Source: Topomyia yanbarensis
Lineage: Eukaryota > Arthropoda > Insecta > Diptera > Culicidae
Length of the DNA stretch: 64,000 nt
NCBI RefSeq assembly: GCF_030247195.1
Contig: NC_080671.1
Span: forward strand, 415,038,044 to 415,102,043
Direction of reading: 5' to 3'
The translations under genes and the position numbers were made by a program. The notes beneath the pieces are model-generated. The model was not told the DNA's origin. It saw only the letters and a program-made list of their open reading frames with translations, and made no database searches. Shown in pieces: positions 34,250 to 45,364 of this stretch (position 1 is the stretch's first letter; every line of letters starts with the position of its first letter).

Positions 34250-34460
34250 TAGCTAAAACTTGAACAGTTATGTTTTTCAAATAACGGTAGATCAATGACA
34301 TATAAAACAGATCTCGGTTTTTAAAAAAATCACCGACTAGGACGGCGAATAGGACCCCTAGACCTATTTCAATAGGTATCTGGCACCACAATATTTTGTA
34401 TAGACCAAACAACGTGCTTGATGTCTTGGTAATACTTGCCACAGACGCAGAGATTACAAT
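34250..34460 (-). pseudogene. Relic of RNase H-type LINE C-terminus
   Basis: The minus strand encodes pieces resembling CVCG..YQDIKHVVW and NRDLFYMSLIYRYLKNITVQ in different frames. They match the order of CACDEGYHDIEQVVW and NRDLPYMSRIYTFIK in the LINE at 7343-7723. A 123-codon ORF in this place (34517-34146) looks like a membrane protein only because it reads partly out of frame. Confidence 0.5.
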
Positions 34461-36580
34461 CAGTGATCCCGATGTGATAAAGATGAACGTCGAACGTTCT
34501 AAAATAACACTACTCATCTTCTTCTTTTTCTCAACTAGAAAGTGTGCAATCTCATTTCCCGGAATTGAAAAATCTAACCCTGATCAAGTAATATGATTTC
34601 CCTGCTAAAGCACTCACACATTTTCGTTTATTCCCCGAAATTTGCGGGGATTGGCCATCGACCTCCAATGAATAAAGAGGCTAAATTGTACTGTTAGACT
34701 GTTAGTGAAGATGAATGAATAGCCTCTATACAGACCTATAAGCAAAGAGCCTATTCTGATGGTATTCTGCATGGCAGCTAATTCTCTGAGGTGAAGGAAT
34801 AAAATTCTAGTCATCGAATGATACAAATATATTCAAGAAAATCCACCGACACAATTTGAGTCTTTCTTTTGTCGCTTAGCTTCAGTCATCAAAGCTAAGG
34901 TAGCACTTATCGAAAAATTAAATTGGTAACATTTTTTGAAAACTACAAATAAAACGACGATTACTACTCAGTACAAGTAAAATAATTCTATATAAGCTCT
35001 CAGCTATTGTTACCCACTCGTGTGGCATCAATATTTGTCGCCCCTGGAATGGCCCTTCTATCGTAAACAAAAGCACTAGTATGCTGCCGAGAGCAGCGAA
35101 GCCAATCATTTAGACCGCTCCTCGAAGACGGCAGTTCACCCGGTAGCAGAGGGTAGAGCTCAATCACGTACAACTTTTCAGTACAAGTGGATTCATCCTT
35201 CATTGCGTGCGCTCAACGTTTCCTGCTTAGATAACTGATCTTCCCTGGTGGTGTTGCAGCTTGAGAACTTCCAAACAGGTACGTAGCTATATCTAAGGTA
35301 GGTGAGTCGCGGGTAGTGCTGTGCTGGTTGGAAAACTTTTTCCCTCGTATGTACGCGGAAACAGCTTCGCAACTAGGCTTTCTGTTTCCAAAGGCTGTGT
35401 GTGCAGGAAGAGAAGCTGATATCAACGTGGTAGCAAAAGTCGTGTCTTGATGTCGGTGGTTGGGTGTGTGTGCGCCTGCCTCCAATGGTAGGCACTTGTA
35501 ACTTTCACGAACGTGAGAATCTCAATGTTCCCGATGGGTTCAACACTTCGAAAACTGTGTGCACTAACTATTACAGTGTGAAAAAAGCTGCTGCTGCTAG
35601 GACTGCTGCATCATCAGACAAAGTTTTTCCTGTTTGCACCTCTCGTTCAAGCAGAACATTCGACATGAGCACGTTTCCAGAGCAAGCACCATTCCGGCCA
35701 GCCAGCGATACGGAAGGTGTTGAAATGCGCCTACCCGTCTACGAGCAGGTAATGCTGGCTCTGATGCTGCTGCTGCCAGACTTATTATGTGTTAAAATAT
35801 GGGGAAAATATTGTTGGAGATAGTTTTAGCGTTACACCGTGCGAGCGTGAGAGCCAAACGAGCATGCATTACTTATGGCGTAATGAAAGTATGAATTATG
35901 AATGGCTTCTCTTGGATTCACTCCAGCTTTCTCGGAACTGTGGGGTGGATATTTCGATGATGACCTATTATCGCTGACATCCACTTAACATATTTATGAA
36001 ATAAAATGGTCTCGACCATGTCGAGGAAAAATTATATCCCACAATCAAAACTTAGCGAATAAAAGAAAACGGAACTACCCTACCTCGGTCACCAGCACAG
36101 CTACCCAGAGTTTATCGTTTTTGCCCCACTTTAGCTGGCTGCTAGCCGTATGCATGTATCCTACATATTTGGCAAACTTCAGCGCGAGCGTTTTGCGCTA
36201 CTGAGAATCTAGCATAATTCGCTCATGAACTGCTTCCACCGTACGTAACTGCAAACTTTCAATACTGTGATGTACCTTCAGCCGTAATGTGAAACCGAGG
36301 CTGGGTTCTGAAGCGTAGATCGGAAACTTCTACGTTTCATCATAATTATTAACTTTCATTTATTGTGCTCTAGAGTTAATATTAGCTTCAACGCATCATC
36401 GTCAGATGTTGTGCAAGTCCGGATCGGTGGTTTTAGACAAACCAAACTTTGGGTAGAATTTCTTTTGAACCTTTTCATATCTGTCATGAATACAACACAA
36501 GTGTTGGAGTTAAATCAACGCCAAAAGCAGTAAAATAATTTAGCATTAAAGAAAAAATTTACGTCTCTTGATTATAGTCT
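34461..36580. other. Unassigned sequence; possible unique host DNA
   Basis: Several ORFs of 60-120 codons lie on both strands (35464-35823 plus, 35213-35485 minus, 35000-35203 minus). None has a recognised domain and the plus and minus ORFs overlap. The stretch at about 35100-35830 is less AT-rich and has no transposon hallmark. A host exon cannot be excluded. Confidence 0.35.
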
Positions 36581-38465
36581 CCTGAATACAGGGGCGTAGT
36601 AGTTAGGGGGGGGGCCGAAACCGGCGGCGAAGCAAGGAGCTGAGAGCTTATTGGTTCACGAAACGGATATCGGTACCGAGAGAAATTTCGCCACATTCTG
36701 TAGTCCTTAACTGACGGCGAACATGGACTGGAGAGTGTGAGAGAAGTATCCCCATAGAGACCACCAGGCGATTCGCTACCGCATCGGCCAATGGAACCCT
36801 GCTGCAGTACGAAGAAGGACGGGCCGCAAGCTAAAGTGGTAGACGAAAGCCTTTAACGAAAACCTCTTTGTTGAATTACTTCGGCGAACAACGGAATCAA
36901 GTACGTTGATGCGGCAAGAAGGATTGTGACGGCTTGTGACGTTACAATGTCACGAAAACTAGGGCCATGCAGTAGACGGCGTGCAGATTACGGGTTAAAT
37001 GAGTAGCTCAGTACGCTACACGCTGCTTGTCTTAGATCCAGAAGGCGTGCTCAGAGCGTAAGATCGGAGAGTGAGAGAAGAGTGCAAGCGACGTTTCGAG
37101 AAGGTAGGGACTCTTTAATACGGGAGATCAAGCTTAGCAAGCCAATTGCCATAAGTAGCTGTGCTGAGAAATAAACGCCAATCCCTGGGGGACGCGTACT
37201 GAGTCGTCATGACGAAGACGAGGGTCTGCGACACCAGTTGAAATATACCCGGGAAAACTAAAGATAATCGTTGAGGGTCTCTTCCCGAACCACGATTCAA
37301 CTACCTGGTCACCGACACCGTACGACGAAGAAGAAGGAGGTAACACAGCCGAGTGGTAAGTGACTAACGACGAGTTCAAAGAAGCGTCGATGTGACTAAA
37401 ATCAAAAAAAAACCGGTCCGCATGGAATACCAACCGTGGCGCTGAAAGCTGCGATCCTGGCATATCCGGACATGTTCAAGATGCTACTGCTGAAGTCTTT
37501 AGATGATGGTAATCCCTGAAATGAGGAAGGTGCAGAAACTGATGTTGCTGCCAAAGTGTGGGAAGCCACCGAGCCATCCAGCCTCGAATAGACCAATGCC
37601 GCAGCGTGGCATAAAAGAATGAGCCAGATCCTGAAGAGATACTTCCAGAGTAGAGCACTGCTGTATTAGACGAACAAACGGGCAATAGGCAATGCGAGTC
37701 CCAGCGGACGTTCCTCAGGGCTCCATTCTCTGTCCAACACTTTGGAATGGGATGTACGATGGGGTCTTAACACTGTGGCTTCCCAGGAAAGTGAAAATCG
37801 GTGGTTTCGTGGACGATGTGTCACCAACGGTGAGACACTTGAAGAAATGGAGGTGTTGGTGACAGAGACAATGAAACCGCGAAAAGCTGAACAGGACGCT
37901 TCGACTGCTGGTCGTACGAGTTGCGATTACGTACCGGAGGCAGCATGCCTTGTCGCCGAGATGATCCCCATCTGCATTACCCTGACGGAGGATATCAAGT
38001 GCTACAAACAATGAAACGCCAGAAACATGAGGAAGATGATGAGAATCGATTCGATGGTGACGTGGCAGCAGGAATGTGACAATACGGAGAAAGGAAAGTG
38101 GACCTACCGGCTCATCCAAACCTGTCGGCGTGGGTCAATAGAAAGCACGGAGAGATGACCTTCCACCTGAAACAGCTCCTACCGAGCCACGGCTGCTTAA
38201 GGAGTATCTTCATCGGTGTGGGTACGCAACGTAAACACTGTGCTTGGAGTGTGAGATCGTCGAGGAGACACCGGAGCGTCTTTGAATGTCCGAAGTTTGA
38301 AGTCTTTGAATGTCCGAGGAGAGTCCTTGAATGTCCGAGGTTTGAAGTGACGTGCAGGGAGCTACTTAAAACGGGAGGACCGGACATCAACCCGGATAAT
38401 GTAGCCTACAGAATGACAAGCGACGTAAAGACGTGGAACACAGTAAACAGAGATATGATGTAGAT

Positions 38466-38700
38466 CAGTGATTCTCAACCTGGGGTTCGCAGACCCTTAG
38501 GGGGCCGCGAAGTCATTGCTGGGAGTCCGCGAAGAAAAATATATTTTCCGAGTGCATATTGAAATTTCAAGTCATGTTTCCTAACAAATTGAAAATAACA
38601 TATTGATAGCATACAAAATTGATGTTTATCTATGGGGGTCCGCAGCAAGCCAGTGTGATATCTAAGGGGTCCGTGGTACGAAAAAGGTTGAGAACCGCTG
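38466..38700. mobile_element. 235-bp hAT MITE in R1 copy 1 (8-bp TSD)
   Basis: ATGTAGAT flanks both ends (38458-38465 and 38701-38708). Termini are CAGTGATTCTCAACCTGGGG and, inverted, CAGCGGTTCTCAACCTTTTT. Termini of the CAGNGGTTCTCAA type with an 8-bp TSD are classic for hAT MITEs. The same MITE occupies the same site in copy 3 at 52053-52276. Confidence 0.85.
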
Positions 38701-38719
38701 ATGTAGATCATGACCGTCG

Positions 38720-39640
38720 TACAACGGAATGGACATCGAACAACGGTTTCGGGAGAGCAATCACCGCCAGGGAATTCTCCGCAGGAATAAGCTAGATTCA
38801 CCGCCGAGGACTAGTCGAGTAGACTGCAACAGAGCAGCGAGTATGAGTCGTCGAAACGCCAGCGAACCGCAAGTCACGCTCCATGCGGATTCGTCAAACC
38901 AACCACGGTACCCCACCGATTGTTTCGATAGAAAAATAGCGAAAACCAAAGAAGAATCGATATTGGGAGAACTTTTTTCGCCAGGGAAGCTAGATTCACC
39001 GCTGGGGACTAGACTGAGTAGACAGCACCAGTGCACCGGACACCCTGCTTCACAAGAATCGCCGAACTGACCTCAGCACCTAGCTGATTAGCTCGATCTC
39101 GGGAGAACTTCTCTCGCCGGGGAATTCTCTGTCGGAGTAGGTCAGGTCCATCATCGGGGACTAGACCGAGTTGTTCGCGAACAAGTCGAGGAGCTGAATG
39201 GATCATCAAGGAAGTAGTGCTAAATGGCCCAAGAAGAGAACTAAAGGGCTTAAAGGAGTTGCGGTGCTAAATGGCACCGGTCACGGAGCCAAAGGGCTCA
39301 AGAAGTTGTGGTACTGAAGAATCGGTATCGAGAGAACTTTTTTCGTCTGGGACCTCTCCGTCAGCGTACAGTCAGATTCACCGCCGAGAACGAGACCGCG
39401 CCGCGCCAGAGCTCCAGCAAACCGGATGCCCTACTCTACCGGAATCGCCGAACTGACCGCAGCACCTGGCTGGTTGGCTCGCTTTCGAACTTCTCTCGCC
39501 GGGGAACTTTTCGTCGGAGTAGGCTAGATCTATCGTCGGGGACTAGACCAAGTAGTTCGCGAACCAGTCGGAAACTTAACGAAGAAGTGGTACTGAATTG
39601 GACAAGGGAACTGAAGGGCTCAGTAAATTAGACAGTCTGA
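38720..39640 (+). repeat. Tandem-like repeats in the R1 LINE 3' UTR, copy 1
   Basis: Blocks such as TCGAGAGAACTT, CGCCGGGGAACTCTCCGTCG, GGGGACTAGACCGAGTAG and GTTCGCGAACAAGTCGAG recur in order with a spacing of about 200-270 bp. Equivalent repeats are found in copy 2 at 48040-48900. ORFs across this region are repeat-derived and were not annotated. Confidence 0.65.
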
Positions 39641-39863
39641 AGTTTGCCGCCCAGATTGTCCTCTAGGGGAAGAGCATTAATTCTATACCAACAGCTAGCT
39701 TTCCTACCTTGACTACCCAAACCCGTTCCCTGAGTTGTTGGTTTGGAGCATTTTTTTCCTGCTCAGAATGTTTTTGAACATTTTTTCATATATATACAAA
39801 AAAAATCATATCCAGCCCCCCCCCCCCCCCGAAGAATTTTCTTACCACGCCACTGCCTGAATA

Positions 39864-40122
39864 ATATAATATAAGTTATAGCATGGTCTATTGGAAAATA
39901 GCGAGATTGATCTTGACAGCAAAATTGTTGCCGGTGTCTCATATTTGTTTATATTTATATAAATTTTAACCATTATGGAGTTATTAATTTTTTGTGTGAA
40001 TGATTTGCTTTATCTCAAAATTAAATGATGCCCTCATATCTTTCAGTTAAGGGATCGAAGTAACCTTCTAGAAGTGAAGAATACAAAAGTTGGTGTTTTT
40101 GATAGTGTTTCGCAATACCATA
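39864..40122. other. Short unassigned AT-rich spacer
   Basis: This lies between the right TSD of the hAT-type element and the head of a Feilai-like SINE. Nothing recognisable. Confidence 0.4.
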
Positions 40123-40289
40123 GGGGCGGGCATAGCGTAGTTGGCAAATCGATTGCCTTGTACGCATCTCACCTGGGTTCGATTCTCAAACTCACACATA
40201 GGGTTAGAAATTTTTCCAAAGAGATTTCTCTAACCCGAAAAGAAGAGAATGACCATAAGGTTAAAACCTCTATTATCGATATAAAAAAA
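40123..40289 (+). repeat. Feilai-like tRNA-derived SINE, copy 3
   Basis: It begins GGGGCGGGCATAGCGTAGTT, with a B-box GGGTTCGATTCTC. It continues through TAGGGTTAGAAATTTTTCC and TCTCTAACCCG to GAATGACCATAAGGTTAAAA, CCTCTATTATCG and A's. It is oriented toward the I-clade LINE relic just downstream. Confidence 0.7.
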
Positions 40290-40428
40290 TGCCTTGGGAC
40301 TTGTTGGACGGAACAATTTCGAAAAAAATCTAATACAAAACGGTATGCTAAAACGATGCCGACCAGGCGCTATTTCGCCGAGCGACGCTAGCGTTTTTGC
40401 AATAAAGGCACATCAAAAGAAGTAACCG

Positions 40429-41822
40429 ATGGAAATTCCGGGTGGACCCTCCCTTAGCCATGGAATACCCCGATTTCTAAATAACGGCGACAAAATCGAC
40501 CAGCAAACACTGGTCCTACGGGCTGTAAGGAATGAACAAGGGAATTGCCCTAGTCTACCGAAAAACCTGTTTGAGATTTTTCTGACTCTCAAGAAAGCCA
40601 TCGGTGAAGACTCGAATGACACAATCAAGGCCACCAAAGAGGCACTTGGATCTCTATACGTGCTGCGGACGTCTTCTAAAAGGATCTGCGAAAAACTCAC
40701 TCGTATCTTCCAGCTCGCAAACGGAACCAAGGCGGAAATCGTCGACCGCCCATGTCTCTATAAAACCCATGGGTTAGTGTTTGATATCAACATCAAGAAT
40801 ATAGACACCGCGATAATACGCAAAAACCTAAAGGACCAAGGCGTGATAGAAGTCCTCCGCATAATCAAGTAATTCAACCGCACATCAACGAACACTCCAC
40901 TCCTGGTACTTGCATTCTCCGGCTCCCATCTTCCGGAATTTATATTATTACGGATTACTACAATTACGGATATGGTACAAAAAACTGCAAACAACAAGAG
41001 ACTTGCCAGAACTGCGGCCGTGAACACGAAATATCACAAGAAAACCCTAGCAAAATCCGATTAAATGTATCAATTGCCAGGGAAGCCACTCCACCAGTGA
41101 TCGGACCTGTCCCACACCCGAAAAAGAAAACGATATCGTTAGAATTAAAACGAACAGAGGAATAACCTTCCCCGAAGTACGAGCTCTAGTCAGTCACAAA
41201 GCCCCCCACCCGGACTTACGCCGAGACGTTGGGTAAACAACGCCCTAACCCGCAAAATGACGCCAAGGACCGAACCATTACTCTGCTTCGTGACGAGACT
41301 GTCCAACTATAGAAAAATTCGGACCAAGGAGCCACCACCATTGCCAAACTGAAAGTATCACTTTTGGATTGAAAGATCCAAAATAAAGAACTTCGCAAAT
41401 GGCTCAACTTCACGAGGCCTTTAGTAACCTGAAAAGGCAAATGCAACGAGAAAACCTCTCCGTCGGAGCCGACACCAGCACATAACCAAAAGCTACACAA
41501 CAGTGCGCGAAACCTGCCACTCCACAAAGGACCACTAGAGACCTGAACGCCCCTACAAAACCAACCAAACACGATAACAATCAAAGACGGCCAGACCGCA
41601 ACAAAAGCCGAAAGGTCCGGGAATAGCATCAAATGGATAAATCCAGAAGTCCATCCAGAAGAGTCAACGACAAACGTACATTAAAAACTGCAACCGGAAG
41701 TGGAACGGCCAACACTTTCAAACCACAAGCCTATTACTATCAAACCACAACGCACAACGAAAAAACCCTAACGGTTGTTCAATACAAAATGCGAATGATT
41801 TCAATACCTTTCTATAACTAAA
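40429..41822 (+). pseudogene. I-clade LINE relic: ORF1 and start of ORF2
   Basis: An open stretch at 40429-40872 encodes the N-terminal ORF1 region (ends IRKNLKDQGVIEVLRIIK). It then continues with shifts through RTSTNTPLLVL, a cysteine cluster (NCKQQETCQNCGREHEISQE), and CINCQGSHSTSDRTCP, a second zinc knuckle. A TYAETLG segment follows. ORF2 appears to start at ATG 41634, reading MDKSRSPSRR to EKTLTVVQYKMR, where LTVVQxNMR is a typical endonuclease start. It ends within about 60 codons. Order and knuckles resemble I-clade LINEs. It is truncated at about 41822. Confidence 0.65.
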
Positions 41823-42153
41823 ATAAAGCGTGTAATTTTTTTTCTCTCCAAGGGAATTGCTCTCTGGACTTCCTTTAAATCAATAGCATGTATCTTTTTG
41901 CTTGGGTGCTGTTCAATCTAAGATGGCGTCGAAACAGCAAGCACTCCGCGAACGTATTCTACGGTTTTACGAAACGCATGGTCATCGAGTTAAAAAGTTT
42001 ACGGTAAATACGTGCCCGTGAGTACAGTTTACCTAAGTGAAGAAGAAAGAAGTGTTGAAAAAGCTGTTCAACAACAAGGACGGAACGAGTTTGCATGACG
42101 CCGGCCGAAAATATCACTGCTCTCATACCTTGATTCACCGAACCCTCAAGATA

Positions 42154-43431
42154 AAGGGCGAACACGAAATTATTGCGACACCGAAAATGTCATGCCAATT
42201 TTCTTATAATGTTTAAAATCAAACCAAAATTTTAGGGTAGTTTTATACATATATTTACTTCAAAAATCAAAAGAAAAGTTAATCGATGGAGCCTTGAGTG
42301 TAAAATTGAACGCATTTTCGCTTGATGCCCTCCATCAAAGTCTTTACAGTGTCCTCCGGTACTAATTTCTCAGTTTTTTTCCATTTTCTTAACATGTCCT
42401 TCTCGCTCTTCCGAAGTTCCCGTTTCATCATTGCCCAGTACTGTTCCACCGGGCGCAGCTTCGGACAGTTTGGCGGATTCATGTCCTTTGGAACAAAATG
42501 GACAGAATTGGTCTCATAACACTCCAGGACACTTTTAGAATAGTGGCATAATGCCAAATCTGGGCAAAATAGCGGAGCTTCGTCGTGCTGCTGCAAGAAC
42601 GGAAAAAGGCGCTTCTCGAGGCACTCAGATTTGTAGATCTCGCCATTTACTGTGCCCTTTGTCACGAAAGGCTCACTCCTCAGTCCGCAAGAGCAGATGG
42701 CCTGCCAAATGAGATATTTGGAGGCGAACTTCGACATTTTCTTCTTCTTAAATTTGTCGTCCACATAGAACTTGCTCTTGCCGGTGAAAAACTCGAACCC
42801 CGGAATTTGCTTAAAATCGGCTTTTATATACGTTTCGTCGTCCATCACACAGCAGCCATGTTTTGTCAGCATCTTCTCGTAGAGCTTCCGTGCCCGAGTT
42901 TTAGCCGTCGATTGTTGCCGCTCATCGCAGTTTGGGAAGTTCTGTACCTTGTATGTATGTAGTCCAGCTCTCTTCTTTGCATTCTGGACGTAGCTCTGCG
43001 ACATGCCGATCTTTTTAGCCAAATCACGGCTTGAGACGTTGGAATTTGCTTTAATCATCCGCTTCACCTTTACCTCCGACTTTTTGTTCTCCGGTCCCGG
43101 TTTTCTTCCAGCTCCTTTGCCGTGGTCCAACGTCAACCGCTCCTGGAACCGCTTCAACACTCTGGAGACGGTTGAATGGTGAATGTTCGACATTTTTCCC
43201 AACTGCCGGTGCGACATGTCAGGAAATTCCAGGTGTTTGGAAAGAATTTGTTCTCTCGACTCGCGTTGGTTCACCTCCATTTTCGTTGAATTGAAAAACA
43301 CGACTTCGAGTTTGACAGCATGTAAACAATACTCATCAATGAGAAAGTGTGCAAAATTTGGTTGATTTTTACCCAATGGTAAAAAAGTTATGCCCTGTTG
43401 AATGCGTCGCAATAATTTCGTGTTCGCCCTT
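42154..43431 (-). mobile_element. Intact D,D37E mariner element (1,278 bp)
   Basis: It is bounded by TA at 42152-42153 and 43432-43433. Perfect terminal inverted repeats of about 26 bp start AAGGGCGAACACGAAATTAT. It holds one full-length transposase ORF on the minus strand. This and the copy at 22537-23565 define the family in this window. Its structure is complete enough to be a recent arrival. Confidence 0.9.
42279..43280 (-). CDS. Mariner transposase, D,D37E type, full length
   Basis: The protein is 333 aa from the ATG at 43280 (MEVNQRESREQILSKHLEF). The open frame extends upstream to 43412, but that part runs toward the TIR and is not expected to be translated. Residues about 7-48 and 72-110 form two helix-turn-helix regions (QLGKMSNIHHSTVSRVL; DLAKKIGMSQSYVQNAKK), separated by a GRPR-like GRKPGP at 58-63. 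The catalytic triad is D148 (VMDDETY), D241 (CPDLALCHYS) and E279 (RPVEQYW). Exactly 37 residues lie between the last two, which defines the ITmD37E family described in mosquitoes. The enzyme would cut at the TIRs and insert at TA. No stop or frameshift is seen. Activity is an inference. Confidence 0.9.
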   Translation of the reverse strand: MEVNQRESREQILSKHLEFPDMSHRQLGKMSNIHHSTVSRVLKRFQERLTLDHGKGAGRKPGPENKKSEVKVKRMIKANSNVSSRDLAKKIGMSQSYVQNAKKRAGLHTYKVQNFPNCDERQQSTAKTRARKLYEKMLTKHGCCVMDDETYIKADFKQIPGFEFFTGKSKFYVDDKFKKKKMSKFASKYLIWQAICSCGLRSEPFVTKGTVNGEIYKSECLEKRLFPFLQQHDEAPLFCPDLALCHYSKSVLECYETNSVHFVPKDMNPPNCPKLRPVEQYWAMMKRELRKSEKDMLRKWKKTEKLVPEDTVKTLMEGIKRKCVQFYTQGSID

Positions 43432-43795
43432 TAGAGTACATCATCTGTCGGAAGAAGATTCGGTCTCCCGAGTACACGGACGAGTAGATAGTGATCGTGA
43501 AATCGCAGTGCCGTTGGATGACGAAGAACTACCGCGGAACGTCGTTCGTGCTGGACGACGAAAGTTACTTTCCGCTCTCGCAGACATTCCACATTCCAGG
43601 AAATGACAGCTACTATTCCAGCGACAAGTCGGTCACACCCCCGAAGTAAAGTATAAGTTTGAGCATAAACTTGAAAAAAAGTTATGCTGTGCATCGCCAT
43701 ATCGGTCGGACAGAGAGATTTCAAAGTCGTGGTTCAAGCCGAGCGGTCTGGCCATGAATCAACAAGTATACAAGGAGGAGTGTCTTGATTAAGCA

Positions 43796-44119
43796 GACTG
43801 AGTGCCGTCCCATTGAGGATTTTTCGGCTGGCTCAGTGCCCTAGTGTACAAAAATAATTGGCGGACCAAGGATACGAAACAGTAACGTGTTATTAGAAGT
43901 ATCCTCAGTGCCGGGAAGAATTCTGAACTATCATAAAGTTGCGTCTCCAACCTACGCAAAACCAATTGGCTTTCTGTTTGAAATATCACTTGGGATGCTT
44001 TATGTTCCAGGAATCGCTAGAAACTTCTTGTTTGATCTCTAATTTATAAGATTATTGGTTGTATGATTCGACTTTGTCTCAACGCTCCCTCGAACTACCA
44101 TATTTGGCGGCCTCACAAG
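43796..44119. other. Unassigned sequence
   Basis: Nothing recognised between the end of the fossil mariner and the Jockey ORF1 fragment. Confidence 0.4.
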
Positions 44120-44690
44120 ATAAACATGTTATCCTTTACAAGAAAGCTTCGAAATATTCGGACGAGTAAATCATGTGGACTCTTCCCACAATATGTACAC
44201 TTTCCAGCATTCTCCATTCAAGAGTCAGTTTCATGAATTTTAGTGCACTTGCCACATCGGATTTTATCGTTACAGTGGCACATTTGATTGTATTTATATG
44301 TGCAAAGCATGACGTGTGATATAAACAGGTGAACAGATAGACGAACCTTGTGCAATAAGACGTAAACAGACAACAGATTCTCGGGGGAACATAGAATTTA
44401 GTCTCGTCCAGCGCTATCGTCGTTCAAAATTTTCGCTTACTAGAGAAATGGGTTCTTAAAACAGACAACCATGGGCCTCAGTCGATCCACCCATAATAAG
44501 CTCGAACTGGTGACCACACCGTCGATCTCAACTTTGTGAGCGGGCATGTAGATGCGGTAGTCCTTTATAAAAGAGTTGTCGCCTGTAGCGCCATTCGCTT
44601 GCTATAGACAGGATAGCACAATTTTGAGCTTATCTGGAAAAACTTTCAATCACGGCAGTATATTTCCGAGTCAGTTTTTTGGAACTGTTT
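44120..44690 (-). pseudogene. Jockey-clade LINE ORF1 fragment
   Basis: On the minus strand, pieces read in order PDKLKIVLSC, NGATGDNSFIKDYRIYMPAH, KVEIDGVVTSS, LHKVRLSVHLFISH, and cysteine clusters resembling zinc knuckles (CHCNDKIRCGKC..IHE and GKCTYCGKSPHDL). This is the order in Jockey-type ORF1 proteins. Frameshifts and stops separate the pieces, and no ORF2 is attached. Confidence 0.6.
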
Positions 44691-45364
44691 AGAATGTTAT
44701 CGATTATCTTTGAACCGAAAGAAGATTAGATGCGATCCGACCGAGTTCAATGTGTATGTTTTTTAAACGGGAAATCGTAGTTGTTGATGACAAAACTTGT
44801 TCGACATTCATTTTACCATACGCTAGGACTTTTTAGGATATATTGTTTTGTTTGTATTCACATGGCATTGTAAAATTCTCCATTTTTTAAACTTGTCCTA
44901 AACTTTAAACTTTGACGATATTGTAATTTACATTACTAACCAATTGTACTGTTTTACAGACACTACACATTCACCGTGGCATATTCGCTGCTACAATTCA
45001 GCGTTCTCAATATCCCAACTATCAACAATTTAATTTCGCCAGCGGGTGTCAGCCTTAAAAGAGTGCTGAAATCCTTATCTGCATTTTAAACGAAATGAGG
45101 ATAACTTATAAAATAAGTCAGGATAAGGCCACACTAAAGAAAGTCAAAGTGAAGATTAAACGGGTACAAAAGCGAGACTTCCTCAAGGGCCACGCTACGA
45201 CCCTACCTCTTCCCCCTTACATCAATCGAACATCCATGGCGAAATTCTTCCCTGGCTTTCGGCAGTCATAAAAAATTTCTGCGAAGCTCTGCCAAAATGT
45301 CTTTCGTGAGATTTTGATCACCCGACACTTAATCGGATTTACACACACATACATATACACAAGT
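44691..45364. other. Unassigned sequence upstream of R1 copy 2
   Basis: No clear ORF1 of the R1 element is seen here, so copy 2 appears 5'-truncated or rearranged. Minus-strand ORFs near 45217-45732 are shadows of the endonuclease region. Confidence 0.4.

Larger units (their letters stand above)
36625..39805 (+). pseudogene. R1-clade LINE, copy 1 (degenerate)
   Basis: The order is a 3'-UTR-like scrap (GATATCGGTACCGAGAGAAA), then the end of the endonuclease domain (from about 36695, coding for roughly HRDHQAIRYRIGQWNP). Decayed reverse transcriptase follows, with the FVDDVSPTV-equivalent of the FADD box near 37810. Then come the C-terminal region (38098-38460), a hAT MITE, and a 3' UTR built of repeats of about 230 bp (about 38720-39640). 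The 3' end (CCCAAACCCGTTCCCTGAG) is shared with copy 2. Stops and shifts occur throughout. Many defects are shared with copy 3, so those two derive from one already-dead sequence. Confidence 0.7.
36589..39855. mobile_element. hAT-type element with 8-bp TSD enclosing an R1 LINE copy
   Basis: CCTGAATA occurs directly on both sides (36581-36588 and 39856-39863). The ends are CAGGGGCGTAGTAG plus a G run on the left. On the right, read inverted, they are CAGTGGCGTGGTAAG followed by a G run (C15 at 39816-39830). CAG termini with an 8-bp TSD fit hAT. Almost the whole interior is R1-clade LINE sequence, plus a small hAT MITE. Either an R1 copy landed in a MITE or the termini captured R1 sequence. Confidence 0.65.
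41923..43795 (+). pseudogene. Second fossil mariner transposase (different family), interrupted by the intact mariner
   Basis: The first part (41923-42153) starts MASKQQALRERILRFYETHG and has a helix-turn-helix-like region ending in KYHCSHTLIHRTLKI, with two stops. The second part (43432-about 43795) continues in register: EYIICRKKIRSPEYTDE, then CRWMTKNYRGTSFVLDDESY with the first catalytic Asp, and SWFKPSGLAMNQQVYKEECL. The joint falls at the TA duplicated by the inserted mariner. The protein stops before the second catalytic Asp block. From memory it resembles D,D37D-type mosquito mariners, but the residues that would prove this are missing. Confidence 0.65.

Noticed and set aside
33548..35203. 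Run of hydrophobic minus-strand ORFs suggesting a 7-transmembrane chemoreceptor gene
   Set aside because: The most membrane-like ORF (34146-34517) overlaps a decayed LINE C-terminus and reads it partly out of frame. The others show no receptor motif or consistent splice sites.
43281..43412. 44-residue N-terminal extension of the mariner transposase
   Set aside because: It runs from a point near the TIR without homology to the family start; ATG at 43280 gives the usual length.
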